A stretch of DNA of 9,961 bases from positions 1 to 9,961 of the forward strand of contig QMQQ01000019.1 in the NCBI GenBank assembly GCA_003648985.1. The letters are read 5' to 3'. The position numbers and the translations under genes were made by a program. The notes below the pieces were generated by a model. It was not told where the DNA came from. It worked only from the letters and a program-made list of their open reading frames with translations, and did no database searches. Below, one piece after another: positions 1 through 6,287 of the stretch; positions within the stretch are counted from its first letter, which is position 1; every line of letters begins with the position of its first letter. This stretch comes from Candidatus Woesearchaeota archaeon. Lineage in GTDB: Archaea > Nanobdellota > Nanobdellia > Woesearchaeales > B54-G15.

Positions 1-1
1 A

Positions 2-184
2 AATAAAATTCCTAAACAAATAAACAAATTACTTGCAAAACATAAAATCATAAAGAAAGGAATATACAATAAAATGTTTTGTATTGAAATAGAAACAAAA
101 TCTACCAATATAAAAAAATTAGAGCACCTCAAAAAGAAATTTTCTGCTGTTGCAGTTCAATATATTTTCACGAAAAAAATTTAA
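2..184 (+). CDS. C-terminal end of an unidentified protein (5' end outside window)
   Basis: An open frame enters from the left edge and runs 60 codons to a TAA at 182-184. Its codon use resembles the neighbours (lysine-, isoleucine- and asparagine-rich). The last 36 residues, from KMFCIEIE to the end, alternate a hydrophobic strand, a basic helix (NIKKLEHLKKKF) and a second strand (AVAVQYIF). This pattern would suit a small ferredoxin-like or ACT/NikR-like C-terminal domain, but that is only a shape resemblance and no family motif is recognised. It converges with the deoxyribosyltransferase gene across a 50-nt gap. It could also be a chance open frame, although 60 codons without a stop, with protein-like residue alternation and a tidy convergent stop, argue for a real gene. 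Confidence 0.55.
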   Translation, partial: NKIPKQINKLLAKHKIIKKGIYNKMFCIEIETKSTNIKKLEHLKKKFSAVAVQYIFTKKI

Positions 185-234
185 CTATGCCCTAATTCTT
201 CCATAGCGATAATAAGCAAGAATAATTATTGAAA

Positions 235-906
235 TCAGAGTAAAGAAACACTTACAACAGACAGAACTTTCCTAACTTCATCTCTGCTCTGAACGTATCT
301 CCTGACAACCTTTTCCAAGCCTCTGTCTGAATGTATATCATCAGCATCGTGAAAAATTTTCTCTGCAAGTTCAATCAAACCCGCAATATTTTTGCTTTTA
401 ACCTGCTCTTTTGAAGTAATCCTTCTCAAACAAGAATCAATAAAATTAACAATCGCACCAATATCATCATTTGGACCAACTTTCAAAAAATAATCGCATT
501 GAAATGCAGGAAAGAAATGCATTCCGCCAAAACGCGAGCTATAATCTCCAAAAGGCTGTCTGGTATCGCTTCTTAAACCAACCACTTGCTTTCCTAATAG
601 TCTCGCATAGCATATCTCAACAATAACTCCGGGATCAAGCGGTTCGTTCAGCACAGCAACAACAGCATCAGACATAGGCAAAAATTTTCCAATATCTAAA
701 AGATATATCAATCCTTGCACAGCATTCGGAACATCTTTTTCAGGAAGGTGTTTTCTCAGAATCATAGAAAGATTCTGAAACTCAAAGCCATCCCTCTGCG
801 GAAGAATAACCCTATGTCCTTTTTCCTCAAGCAGCGCAGTCAATTCTTTATTATATCTTGTTTCTGCCTGGTTGAAAAGCGGAGCTGCAAAGTATATCGT
901 TTTCAT
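235..906 (-). CDS. Nucleoside 2-deoxyribosyltransferase-like protein with C-terminal extension
   Basis: The family (PF05014) transfers 2-deoxyribose between nucleobases or hydrolyses deoxynucleosides and nucleotides, acting in cytosolic nucleotide salvage or clean-up. Seen here are the N-terminal strand and loop IYFAAPLFNQAE (residues 4-15), the strand SDAVVAVLN (79-87) with D80, then D91 and E97 in PGVIVEICYA. D80 and E97 match the substrate-binding acid and the predicted nucleophilic glutamate of the family; GKQVVG follows at 105-110. The core ends near residue 153. About 70 further residues (helical, charged, RRITSKEQ onward) exceed the usual 140-170 aa. The first ATG is at 924, which would give 229 aa. 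I prefer the ATG at 906 (223 aa): family members begin MKxIYFAxPLF, and the only TATA-like element lies 27 nt upstream of it. The exact substrate cannot be told; a related DUF4406-like or nucleotide hydrolase role is possible. Confidence 0.82.
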   Translation of the reverse strand: MKTIYFAAPLFNQAETRYNKELTALLEEKGHRVILPQRDGFEFQNLSMILRKHLPEKDVPNAVQGLIYLLDIGKFLPMSDAVVAVLNEPLDPGVIVEICYARLLGKQVVGLRSDTRQPFGDYSSRFGGMHFFPAFQCDYFLKVGPNDDIGAIVNFIDSCLRRITSKEQVKSKNIAGLIELAEKIFHDADDIHSDRGLEKVVRRYVQSRDEVRKVLSVVSVSLL

Positions 907-927
907 ATAGCAAAACTCATTCATTAA

Positions 928-937
928 TTTTTTAAAG
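928..937. promoter_or_regulatory. Shared bidirectional TATA element between the deoxyribosyltransferase and ABCE1 genes
   Basis: The only TATA-like sequence in the short divergent gap is TTTTTTAAAG, with the palindrome TTTAAA at 931-936. Its centre (933.5) is 26.5 nt from the ABCE1 ATG at 960 and 27.5 nt from the opposing ATG at 906. Both spacings fit archaeal leaderless transcription, where the TATA centre sits about 25-28 nt before the start. No purine-rich ribosome binding site precedes either start. Transcription start mapping is lacking, so this is inferred from spacing. Confidence 0.6.
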
Positions 938-959
938 TTTTATCCACTCGAATCTATTT

Positions 960-2726
960 ATGAGAATAGCCGTAATAGAAAAGGAAAGGTGCATAAACGG
1001 AAAAGGTTGTAATTTCCTTTGCGGAAAGCTTTGTCCTGTAAACAGACAGGGAAAAGAATGTATCAAACTCGACGAAAAGAACAAGCCAATAATAGACGAA
1101 TCTCTCTGTATCGGCTGTGGAATATGCACAAAACGATGTCCAACCCAATGCATTCATATTGTTAATTTACCAGAACAGCTAAAAGAAAAACCAATCCATC
1201 GCTATGGCATCAATGGCTTTGAATTATTCAGTCTTCCCACACCGATATTCAATTCTATAGTCGGAATAATCGGTAGAAATGGCATTGGAAAATCGACAGC
1301 ACTGCAGATAATCGCTGGTCTGCTTAAACCAAATCTCGGCATTCAAGGGAAAGAAGCAACTTTCAACGAATTAATCCAGCATTTTAAAGGAACAGAAGCG
1401 CAAACCTTTTTTGAAAATCTAAAGGAAGGAAAGATAAAATCAAGCTTCAAACCACAGCAGGTCGATCTACTTCCTGCCATCGAAAAAGGAAAGGTTAAGG
1501 ATCTACTCAAAAAAATAGATGCATCAAATCGCTTGACTAAAATAGCAAAAGAACTTGAAATAGAAAAATTACTCGAAAGCGACATCAAGCACCTAAGCGG
1601 AGGCGAACTCCAAAGGGTTGCTATAGCCGCTGCATTCCTTAAGGATGCAAATCTAATTATTCTTGACGAGCCGACTTCTTTTCTTGACATAAAGCAAAGG
1701 CTGAAAACAGCAAGGTTCATTAGGAAAGAATGTTCAGCAGAAAAATCAATCATTCTTGTTGAGCACGACTTAATCGTCTTGGATTATCTTACTGATTATA
1801 TCCATATCGCTTACGGAAAACCTTCTGTATTCGGCATAATATCCATGCTAAAATCAGCAAGAGCAGGCATAAACACTTATCTCGAAGGTTATCTAAAAGA
1901 AGAGAACATTCGCTTTAGAGATTATCCAATTCAATTCCAGGAAAGAGCACCACCAAAAGAAGAGCCAACAGCTATCTTAACCAAATGGACAGAACTCAAA
2001 TTTGCTTATGAAAGATTCAATCTAACTGCAACTGAAGGATGCATCTACAAAAATGATGTCATTGGCGTTCTCGGCGAAAATGGCATAGGAAAAACAACAT
2101 TCATAAAACTTCTTGCAGGTGAACTCAAACCGGTTAAAGGCGAAATTGAAAAAAACATAACAATAAGCTATAAACCACAGTTTCTAAGAGAATTTGCAGA
2201 ACAAAACAAAGATGTCACAGTAAAGGATATTTTAAAAGAAGCAATCACAAAATACAAGCATCAACTAATCGCGCCACTTGAACTCGAAAGATTATACAAT
2301 AGAAAACTATCAGAACTTAGCGGAGGCGAACTCCAAAGAGTTGCAATAGCTGAATGCCTTGCTAAAAAAGCAGACCTCTACTTATTAGATGAACCATCAG
2401 CATATCTTGACATCGAACAGAGGCTCGCCCTTGCAAAAATAATCAATGAAATCCTTTTCCATACGAATGCATCAGCCATTATTGTTGATCATGATTTGCT
2501 TTTTATCGACTCAATAGCAAAGCGGATTCTTGTTTTTCAGGGCATTCCAGCAGAGCATGGCATAGCAAAAGGTCCCTTTGACATGGAAACAGGAATGAAT
2601 CTCTTTCTCAAAGACCTCGGCATTACTTTCAGGCGTGATCCAGAAACAAAAAGACCTCGCGCCAATAAGCCAGGAAGCGTAAAAGACCGCGAACAAAAAG
2701 AACTTGGAAAGTACTACTACATCTAA
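960..2726 (+). CDS. abce1: ABCE1/Rli1 ribosome recycling ATPase
   Basis: ABCE1 splits 70S-type ribosomes after termination together with aRF1/Pelota, in the cytosol, using two Fe-S clusters and a twin ATPase. The Fe-S domain (1-70) has C11, C17, C21 and C25P, then C50-x2-C53-x2-C56-x3-C60P for two 4Fe-4S clusters. NBD1 has Walker A GRNGIGKST (105-113), the ABCE1-specific helix-loop-helix insert (about 142-172), signature LSGGELQ (212-218), Walker B LILDEP ending at 238, and switch H269. NBD2 has Walker A GENGIGKTT (372-380), signature LSGGELQ (453-459), Walker B LLDEP ending at 479, and switch H511. The C-terminal hinge GSVKDREQK...YYY is the family's hallmark. At 588 aa it is full length. 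The start is fixed by MRIAVIEKERC, as in Pyrococcus, and by the TATA element 26.5 nt upstream. Oddities: R106 and E373 replace the usual proline of Walker A, VDHD replaces VEHD in NBD2, and C34 and C64 are extra cysteines. Confidence 0.98.
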   Translation: MRIAVIEKERCINGKGCNFLCGKLCPVNRQGKECIKLDEKNKPIIDESLCIGCGICTKRCPTQCIHIVNLPEQLKEKPIHRYGINGFELFSLPTPIFNSIVGIIGRNGIGKSTALQIIAGLLKPNLGIQGKEATFNELIQHFKGTEAQTFFENLKEGKIKSSFKPQQVDLLPAIEKGKVKDLLKKIDASNRLTKIAKELEIEKLLESDIKHLSGGELQRVAIAAAFLKDANLIILDEPTSFLDIKQRLKTARFIRKECSAEKSIILVEHDLIVLDYLTDYIHIAYGKPSVFGIISMLKSARAGINTYLEGYLKEENIRFRDYPIQFQERAPPKEEPTAILTKWTELKFAYERFNLTATEGCIYKNDVIGVLGENGIGKTTFIKLLAGELKPVKGEIEKNITISYKPQFLREFAEQNKDVTVKDILKEAITKYKHQLIAPLELERLYNRKLSELSGGELQRVAIAECLAKKADLYLLDEPSAYLDIEQRLALAKIINEILFHTNASAIIVDHDLLFIDSIAKRILVFQGIPAEHGIAKGPFDMETGMNLFLKDLGITFRRDPETKRPRANKPGSVKDREQKELGKYYYI

Positions 2727-2758
2727 AGCAAAATTATGCATAGAAGTTTACAAAAATT

Positions 2759-2767
2759 TTTATATAA
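2759..2767 (+). promoter_or_regulatory. TATA box of the HEPN/MNT module
   Basis: TTTATATAA is a near-perfect archaeal TATA box. It is preceded by the A-rich stretch CAAAAA (2751-2756), which suits a BRE. Its centre is 26 nt before the HEPN ATG at 2789, again suggesting a leaderless message. The T5 run at 2757-2761 could also serve as an oligo-T terminator for ABCE1 transcripts, whose stop codon lies 31 nt upstream. Confidence 0.7.
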
Positions 2768-2788
2768 GCCTGCTTTGAATTACAACAG

Positions 2789-3123
2789 ATGAAAAAAGAG
2801 GTGCTGAACTGGCTAAAACAAGCAGAGTACAATCTCGAAAAAGCAGAGATTTTATTTGGGAGTGAAGCGTTTGATGGTGCGGTTTTTTTCTATCATCAAG
2901 CTGTGGAGAAAGCATTAAAAGCGCTTTTCATGATAAAGTTTCGGGAGATACCACCAGATCACTCAATAATTTATCTAGCAAAAAAACTTAGGGTCCCTGA
3001 AGAGCTGTTTTCTGGATAGCTCAAGCCGCACCTTTTGAAATATACGACAAAAAAATCGCAAGCAAACACAGAATGACCGCAAAGAAGGTTATAAAATGGA
3101 TAAAATCAAAGATAAAAGAATAG
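2789..3123 (+). pseudogene. HEPN-domain protein (toxin partner), broken by an internal deletion and frameshift
   Basis: HEPN proteins of HEPN/MNT pairs are small helical RNase toxins or substrate-binding partners. The first frame encodes 76 residues to a TAG at 3017-3019. It has the family start (VLNWLKQAEYNLEKAE), the FFYHQAVEKALKAL helix and FREIPPDHS, where R52-x5-H58 fits the HEPN R-x4-6-H pattern. The missing C-terminal part is found in another frame: from about 3025, AAPFEIYDKKIA (typically APYEIY in the family) leads to a helix ending KVIKWIKSKIKE and a TAG at 3121-3123. Between the halves the segment that usually carries an RYPDA-like motif is absent, about 12-16 residues by recollection of the family. 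The damage is therefore a deletion of a length not divisible by three, not a single miscalled base. The end overlaps the MNT start by 28 nt, as in intact pairs. Confidence 0.8.
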
Positions 3124-3404
3124 ACAAGAGAATAAAAGATTTCATCAAGCGTATAAAACGTAAGTATAGGATAGAGAAAGTAATCTTGTTCGGAAGTAGA
3201 GCACGAGGAGATTACCTAAAAAATAGTGATTATGATTTCATAATAGTATCGCCTGATTTCCGAGGAAAATTTTTTACAAAAAGAATAGCCGAAATGTATG
3301 ACTATTGGAAGTTTTTTCCAATAAACATTGAACCAATTTGCTACACGCCTGAAGAATTTGAAAAAAAAGAAAAAACAGATCGGTACCGTGAAGCAAGCCC
3401 TTAA
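3096..3404 (+). CDS. MNT-type minimal nucleotidyltransferase (antitoxin partner), 3' end frameshifted
   Basis: MNT proteins transfer nucleotides; the MntA type neutralises its HEPN toxin by AMPylation. The diagnostic motif is intact: LFGSRARGD (31-39) with G33-S34, then SDYDF with metal-binding D45 and D47. E79 in the following strand (INIEPICYT) is the likely third acid. The frame ends at 102 residues with TDRYREASP, which is not family-like. One frame over, the same DNA reads IGTVKQALKEGIEI to a TAA at 3424-3426, a typical MNT ending, so a single-base change has shifted the frame, probably in the A8 run (3361-3368) or A6 run (3370-3375). Restored, the protein would be about 109 aa. The catalytic core is untouched and may still work. 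The gene lies behind the HEPN remnant, has no TATA box of its own and depends on its promoter. Confidence 0.82.
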   Translation: MDKIKDKRIDKRIKDFIKRIKRKYRIEKVILFGSRARGDYLKNSDYDFIIVSPDFRGKFFTKRIAEMYDYWKFFPINIEPICYTPEEFEKKEKTDRYREASP

Positions 3405-3431
3405 AGAAGGCATAGAGATTATCTAAAAAAT

Positions 3432-4004
3432 TTAAGCCCCACCTCTACTTTCTCCTAAAACTATGCCGCTTGCAATAATATGCGCGACTCTAATCGGTTC
3501 TGGAATTATGCTCCTTTTACAGCATAACTTAAGAATTTCATTAATCTGTTCTTTCTTTAAACCTTTGCTCTGAACATACAAACGCCCAAACTTTTCAGGT
3601 TCACCAGCCTTATCGATCAACTTTTTCTTCCAGCCCATTCCAAGTTTGTCCAAAGCATGAAACATCTCAGCAAAATCAGGATATTTTCGCATCACAACCA
3701 TTACAGGAATGCTTATTGCCTTCCATAGCTTTTCTATATCAACAATATTAAATCCGCCAAGAGCAATACCATCAAGCATAACAACACGTAACTGTGGTTT
3801 AAATTTACTCTTGTTTATCATTTCTATTAATTTCCTCGTTGCATTCCTGCCATCAACCCTAACCTTTGTTGAGATTAATCCATCCAAGAAATCTCCTCCT
3901 CTAAAAATTGTTCCAACAACCAAGACATTCTTCCCTTTATCTTCAAACTTATTAAAAGGCGCATCATCAATTCCAAGGATCCGCATATAGCGCTTTACCT
4001 TCAT
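3432..4004 (-). CDS. DUF99/UPF0215 family protein, predicted RNase H-fold nuclease (endonuclease dU family)
   Basis: DUF99 (PF01949) is an archaeal family with an RNase H-like fold related to endonuclease V; databases list it, as I recall, under endonuclease dU, a DNA repair role at deaminated bases. Here the N-terminal strand RILGIDDAPF carries D13 and D14, followed by VLVVGTIFRGG (27-37), then VVMLDGIALGGFN with D78 (74-86), and the C-terminal PIRVAHIIASGI helix. These match the family order, and 190 aa is a usual length. The start at 4004 is 1 nt after the stop of the upstream HTH gene, with no TATA box between, so translation is probably coupled and the two are one transcript. An ATG 18 nt downstream (M7, MRILGIDD) is a possible alternative start. 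The 3' end converges with the MNT gene; its restored stop is only 5 nt away. Confidence 0.85.
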   Translation of the reverse strand: MKVKRYMRILGIDDAPFNKFEDKGKNVLVVGTIFRGGDFLDGLISTKVRVDGRNATRKLIEMINKSKFKPQLRVVMLDGIALGGFNIVDIEKLWKAISIPVMVVMRKYPDFAEMFHALDKLGMGWKKKLIDKAGEPEKFGRLYVQSKGLKKEQINEILKLCCKRSIIPEPIRVAHIIASGIVLGESRGGA

Positions 4005-4005
4005 T

Positions 4006-4926
4006 TTATTCTAAAAACATAACATCATCGACTATACCATCAGCATCCTTATCAATACCCTCAACAACCCTTGCCATCACACTGCTATCATATCTGTTTC
4101 CTTTTCCAAGCTCATCAAAATATCTCAGGAAAGCAATAATCGCTGCCCTTGTTCCACCATATCTTTTTCCTGCAATAACAAGCACTTTTTTTCTTTTATT
4201 AAAAGGGTTCCTTATCAATTCGATAACACCAGATTCTTCAGCATAATAACGTTTTCCACTAATCTTGCTTTCAACTATCCAACCATCGCTTCTAACAAAC
4301 CTTATTGGCAGTCGCTTATTTACTTTAGCAGTGATCATATTCACTACAGGACCACCTATCAAGATAAGATTATTCTCAAGTTCATTGTCTCTTATTTCTG
4401 TATCAAGCCTAACATTTAACTTACCTACATGATTTAAAAAAGTTCCAAGAAAAAGAGCAAAATCAATTCCATAATAACCATCTCTGCTCCTTGCCATTTC
4501 AGGGCCGTGTGGATCAGGACTACCAACAACAAGATAGGCATTCAAAACACCATCTTGAACAAAATGTTCAAGAAAGCCATGCTCAGCTGCGCTTCCAACA
4601 GGAACATTTCCAAGCTCAAATTCTTTGAATCTTACCAAAAAAGCAGGTTTAACAACAGCATAAACATTTGCTTGTGCCCCTCCTATCTGCTTTTGCTTCA
4701 CGACATCAATAATACCAGCCTGCTCCAATCGTCTTATATAATAGTATATTTTCTGTTCGTTCTCATGCAACTTCCTTGCAAGCTCTCTTGGATAAGCCGG
4801 CTTTTCTGCAAGCAATCTCAATAGCTTCTCAGCAATTCTTGAAGAAAGAATTTTTGCAAATTTTGGCTTTACTTCTTTAACAGGAAGCGACACAACCTTC
4901 CCAGCAACATGCTTCACAACGAACAT
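4006..4926 (-). CDS. Cytosolic winged-helix (ArsR-like) protein fused to an S-layer-type C-terminal domain
   Basis: Residues 28-95 form a winged helix: an initial helix SSRIAEKLLRLLAEKP, then YPRELARKLHENEQKIYYYIRRLEQAG as recognition unit, and a wing around IGGAQANVYAV. The rest follows the S-layer C-terminal family of Methanococcus and Thermococcus: NLILIGGPVVN (186-196), SGVIELIRNPF (232-242), KKVLVIAGKRYGGTRAA (246-262), and a terminal DKDADGIVDD (292-301) resembling a calcium loop with D292, D294, D296 and D300. There is no signal peptide or membrane segment, so it should act in the cytosol, probably as a DNA-binding regulator; the ligand or partner is unknown. Two ATGs are possible, 4938 (310 aa) and 4926 (306 aa). 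I prefer 4926 because the TATA box is centred 28 nt upstream of it and only 16 nt from the other. It leads the DUF99 gene and is divergent from glmM. Confidence 0.82.
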   Translation of the reverse strand: MFVVKHVAGKVVSLPVKEVKPKFAKILSSRIAEKLLRLLAEKPAYPRELARKLHENEQKIYYYIRRLEQAGIIDVVKQKQIGGAQANVYAVVKPAFLVRFKEFELGNVPVGSAAEHGFLEHFVQDGVLNAYLVVGSPDPHGPEMARSRDGYYGIDFALFLGTFLNHVGKLNVRLDTEIRDNELENNLILIGGPVVNMITAKVNKRLPIRFVRSDGWIVESKISGKRYYAEESGVIELIRNPFNKRKKVLVIAGKRYGGTRAAIIAFLRYFDELGKGNRYDSSVMARVVEGIDKDADGIVDDVMFLE

Positions 4927-4950
4927 TTTAATTAGCATTTTTTTCCTATA

Positions 4951-4957
4951 TTATAAA
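4951..4957 (-). promoter_or_regulatory. TATA box of the HTH/S-layer-domain gene and DUF99
   Basis: On the minus strand the sequence reads TTTATAA, preceded by the A-rich GAAAAAAA, a plausible BRE. Its centre at 4954 is 28 nt from the ATG at 4926. This is the only good TATA element upstream and probably drives both the HTH and DUF99 genes. Confidence 0.6.
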
Positions 4958-4993
4958 TTTTTTCTTAATGACATAAAAAATATTTTAATAACG

Positions 4994-5000
4994 TTTATAA
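4994..5000 (+). promoter_or_regulatory. TATA box of glmM
   Basis: TTTATAA is centred at 4997, 28 nt before the ATG at 5025 but only 13 nt before the upstream in-frame ATG at 5010. The latter would probably lie upstream of the transcript start, which supports 5025 as the true start codon. It is separate from the opposing TATA box at 4951-4957. Confidence 0.62.
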
Positions 5001-5008
5001 AACAAAAA

Positions 5009-5027
5009 CATGCTGCTTAGTAGCATG
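5009..5027. promoter_or_regulatory. 19-nt imperfect palindrome over the glmM start: candidate operator
   Basis: CATGCTGCTTAGTAGCATG has two 9-nt arms that pair at 8 of 9 positions around a single central T. It sits just downstream of the glmM TATA box and includes the start codon at its right end, so a protein bound here would cover the transcription start. The divergent winged-helix gene is an obvious candidate binder, but nothing in the sequence proves that link. Confidence 0.35.
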
Positions 5028-6287
5028 AAAAAAAGGTGGTTCGGCACTGACGGCATTAGAGGATTGCTCGGCGTTAATCTTAGGAAAAAAGAAATCATAA
5101 AAATTTCTTATCTCTATGCAAAACACATTAAAGCATCTAGCATACTTATCGGAATGGATAGCAGAAATGGAAACAGCAAACTCCTAAAATGGATAGCAAC
5201 AGGAATCAGTAATGCAAAAGCAAAGATACATTTCTGTGGCATTCTTCCAACACCAGCAATATCTTATCTCGCAAAACTAAAGCACTACGATGGCGCAATA
5301 TCAATAACAGCATCGCACAATCTGCCCAAATATAACGGAATAAAATTCTTCAAAGAAAACGGCGTTAAGCTGAGCGAAGAAGACGAACAAGCAATAGAAT
5401 TGCAAATGAACAAACATCTTCAACTAGAAAGCAAAAAACCAAAAATAGAAAAACTCAATCTTGACAGCATCTATTTAAACCTGCTTAAAAAAATATCTCC
5501 GAAAAAACAATTCAATGCAGTAATGGATTTCTCAAACGGAGCATGTTCAAAATTTGCACATTTTTTTGAAGAACATTTCGGCATAAAAGCAATAAACATG
5601 CGTCCAAATGGAAACAACATAAACATTGCTGATGCAGAAATAGAAAATGAAATCAAAAAAAAAGCTGCTTTAGGATTTGCATTTGACGGCGATGGCGACA
5701 GATGCATTGTCTTCAACGCTTCCGGCAAAAAGATAGACGGCGACAAAGTCATTATTGCTTTATCATCAACTATGCGCATAAAGAAAGGTATCGTCGTTAC
5801 TGATTACAGCAACCATGCTTTGGATGAAATCCTTAAAAACAGAGGAATTCCAGTATTCAGAGTGAAAAATGGCGATAAATACGTAATAAATGCAATCTAC
5901 AAAAATAAGTATGAATTCGGCGGTGAAAAATCAGGACATCTTGTTTTTCCACAATATTCTTTCTGCGACGATGGAATGCTTACTGCTATCAAATTATTAA
6001 ATCTACTGAACAAAACAAACAAATCGATCGAAGAACTTACAACATATCAGCTTAAACCAAGCATTCTAATCAACGTTCCAGTTAAAAAGAAAAAAGATTT
6101 CTTTGCAGCACCAACGCTAGTAAAAGCAATAGAATCCACCCGAAGAAAACTCTCACAAAGAGGCAGACTTCTAATCAGATACAGCGGAACAGAACCAATT
6201 TGCAGAATCATGATCGAAGCAAATGAAAGAAAATTGCTCAAACTTGGCTGGAAACTTGCAAAAGCGGTATCAGCAGAACTGAACTAA
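5025..6287 (+). CDS. glmM: Phosphoglucosamine mutase-type phosphohexomutase
   Basis: This alpha-D-phosphohexomutase interconverts hexose 6- and 1-phosphates through a phosphoserine. The GlmM type makes glucosamine-1-phosphate for UDP-GlcNAc, used in archaeal surface glycans. Seen are WFGTDGIRG (5-13), the active-site loop ITASHN with catalytic S97, the metal loop DGDGDR (221-226), the sugar-specificity loop GGEKSGH (299-305) and the phosphate-binding loop RYSGTEP (385-391). GEKSGH is closest to the GEQSGH of GlmM; phosphomannomutase/phosphoglucomutases usually have GEMSGH, so a dual role cannot be excluded. The protein is 420 aa, slightly shorter than the usual 440-455, with all four domains present. 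An ATG at 5010 would add MLLSS, but the promoter spacing and the family start (GTDGIRG close to the N terminus) favour 5025. The stop overlaps that of trmI. Confidence 0.9.
   Translation: MKKRWFGTDGIRGLLGVNLRKKEIIKISYLYAKHIKASSILIGMDSRNGNSKLLKWIATGISNAKAKIHFCGILPTPAISYLAKLKHYDGAISITASHNLPKYNGIKFFKENGVKLSEEDEQAIELQMNKHLQLESKKPKIEKLNLDSIYLNLLKKISPKKQFNAVMDFSNGACSKFAHFFEEHFGIKAINMRPNGNNINIADAEIENEIKKKAALGFAFDGDGDRCIVFNASGKKIDGDKVIIALSSTMRIKKGIVVTDYSNHALDEILKNRGIPVFRVKNGDKYVINAIYKNKYEFGGEKSGHLVFPQYSFCDDGMLTAIKLLNLLNKTNKSIEELTTYQLKPSILINVPVKKKKDFFAAPTLVKAIESTRRKLSQRGRLLIRYSGTEPICRIMIEANERKLLKLGWKLAKAVSAELN

Noticed and set aside
184..206. Inverted repeat CTATG...CATAG as a terminator between the first two genes
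   Set aside because: Only five base pairs with a 12-nt loop and no T run, which is expected by chance in AT-rich DNA.
954..1157. Minus-strand open frames over the ABCE1 start
   Set aside because: They are antisense to the Fe-S domain, which is clearly real; their products look random.
1343..1753. 136-codon minus-strand open frame inside ABCE1
   Set aside because: It lies fully antisense to conserved ABCE1 codons, has a serine/phenylalanine-rich composition typical of antisense frames, and no promoter.
2789..3404. HEPN and MNT as one programmed-frameshift fusion protein
   Set aside because: The HEPN break lacks a slippery sequence and misses a conserved segment, and MNT has its own ATG overlapping the HEPN end as in ordinary two-gene modules.
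5471..5779. 102-codon minus-strand open frame in glmM
   Set aside because: It is antisense to the metal-loop region of GlmM and shows no motif or promoter.
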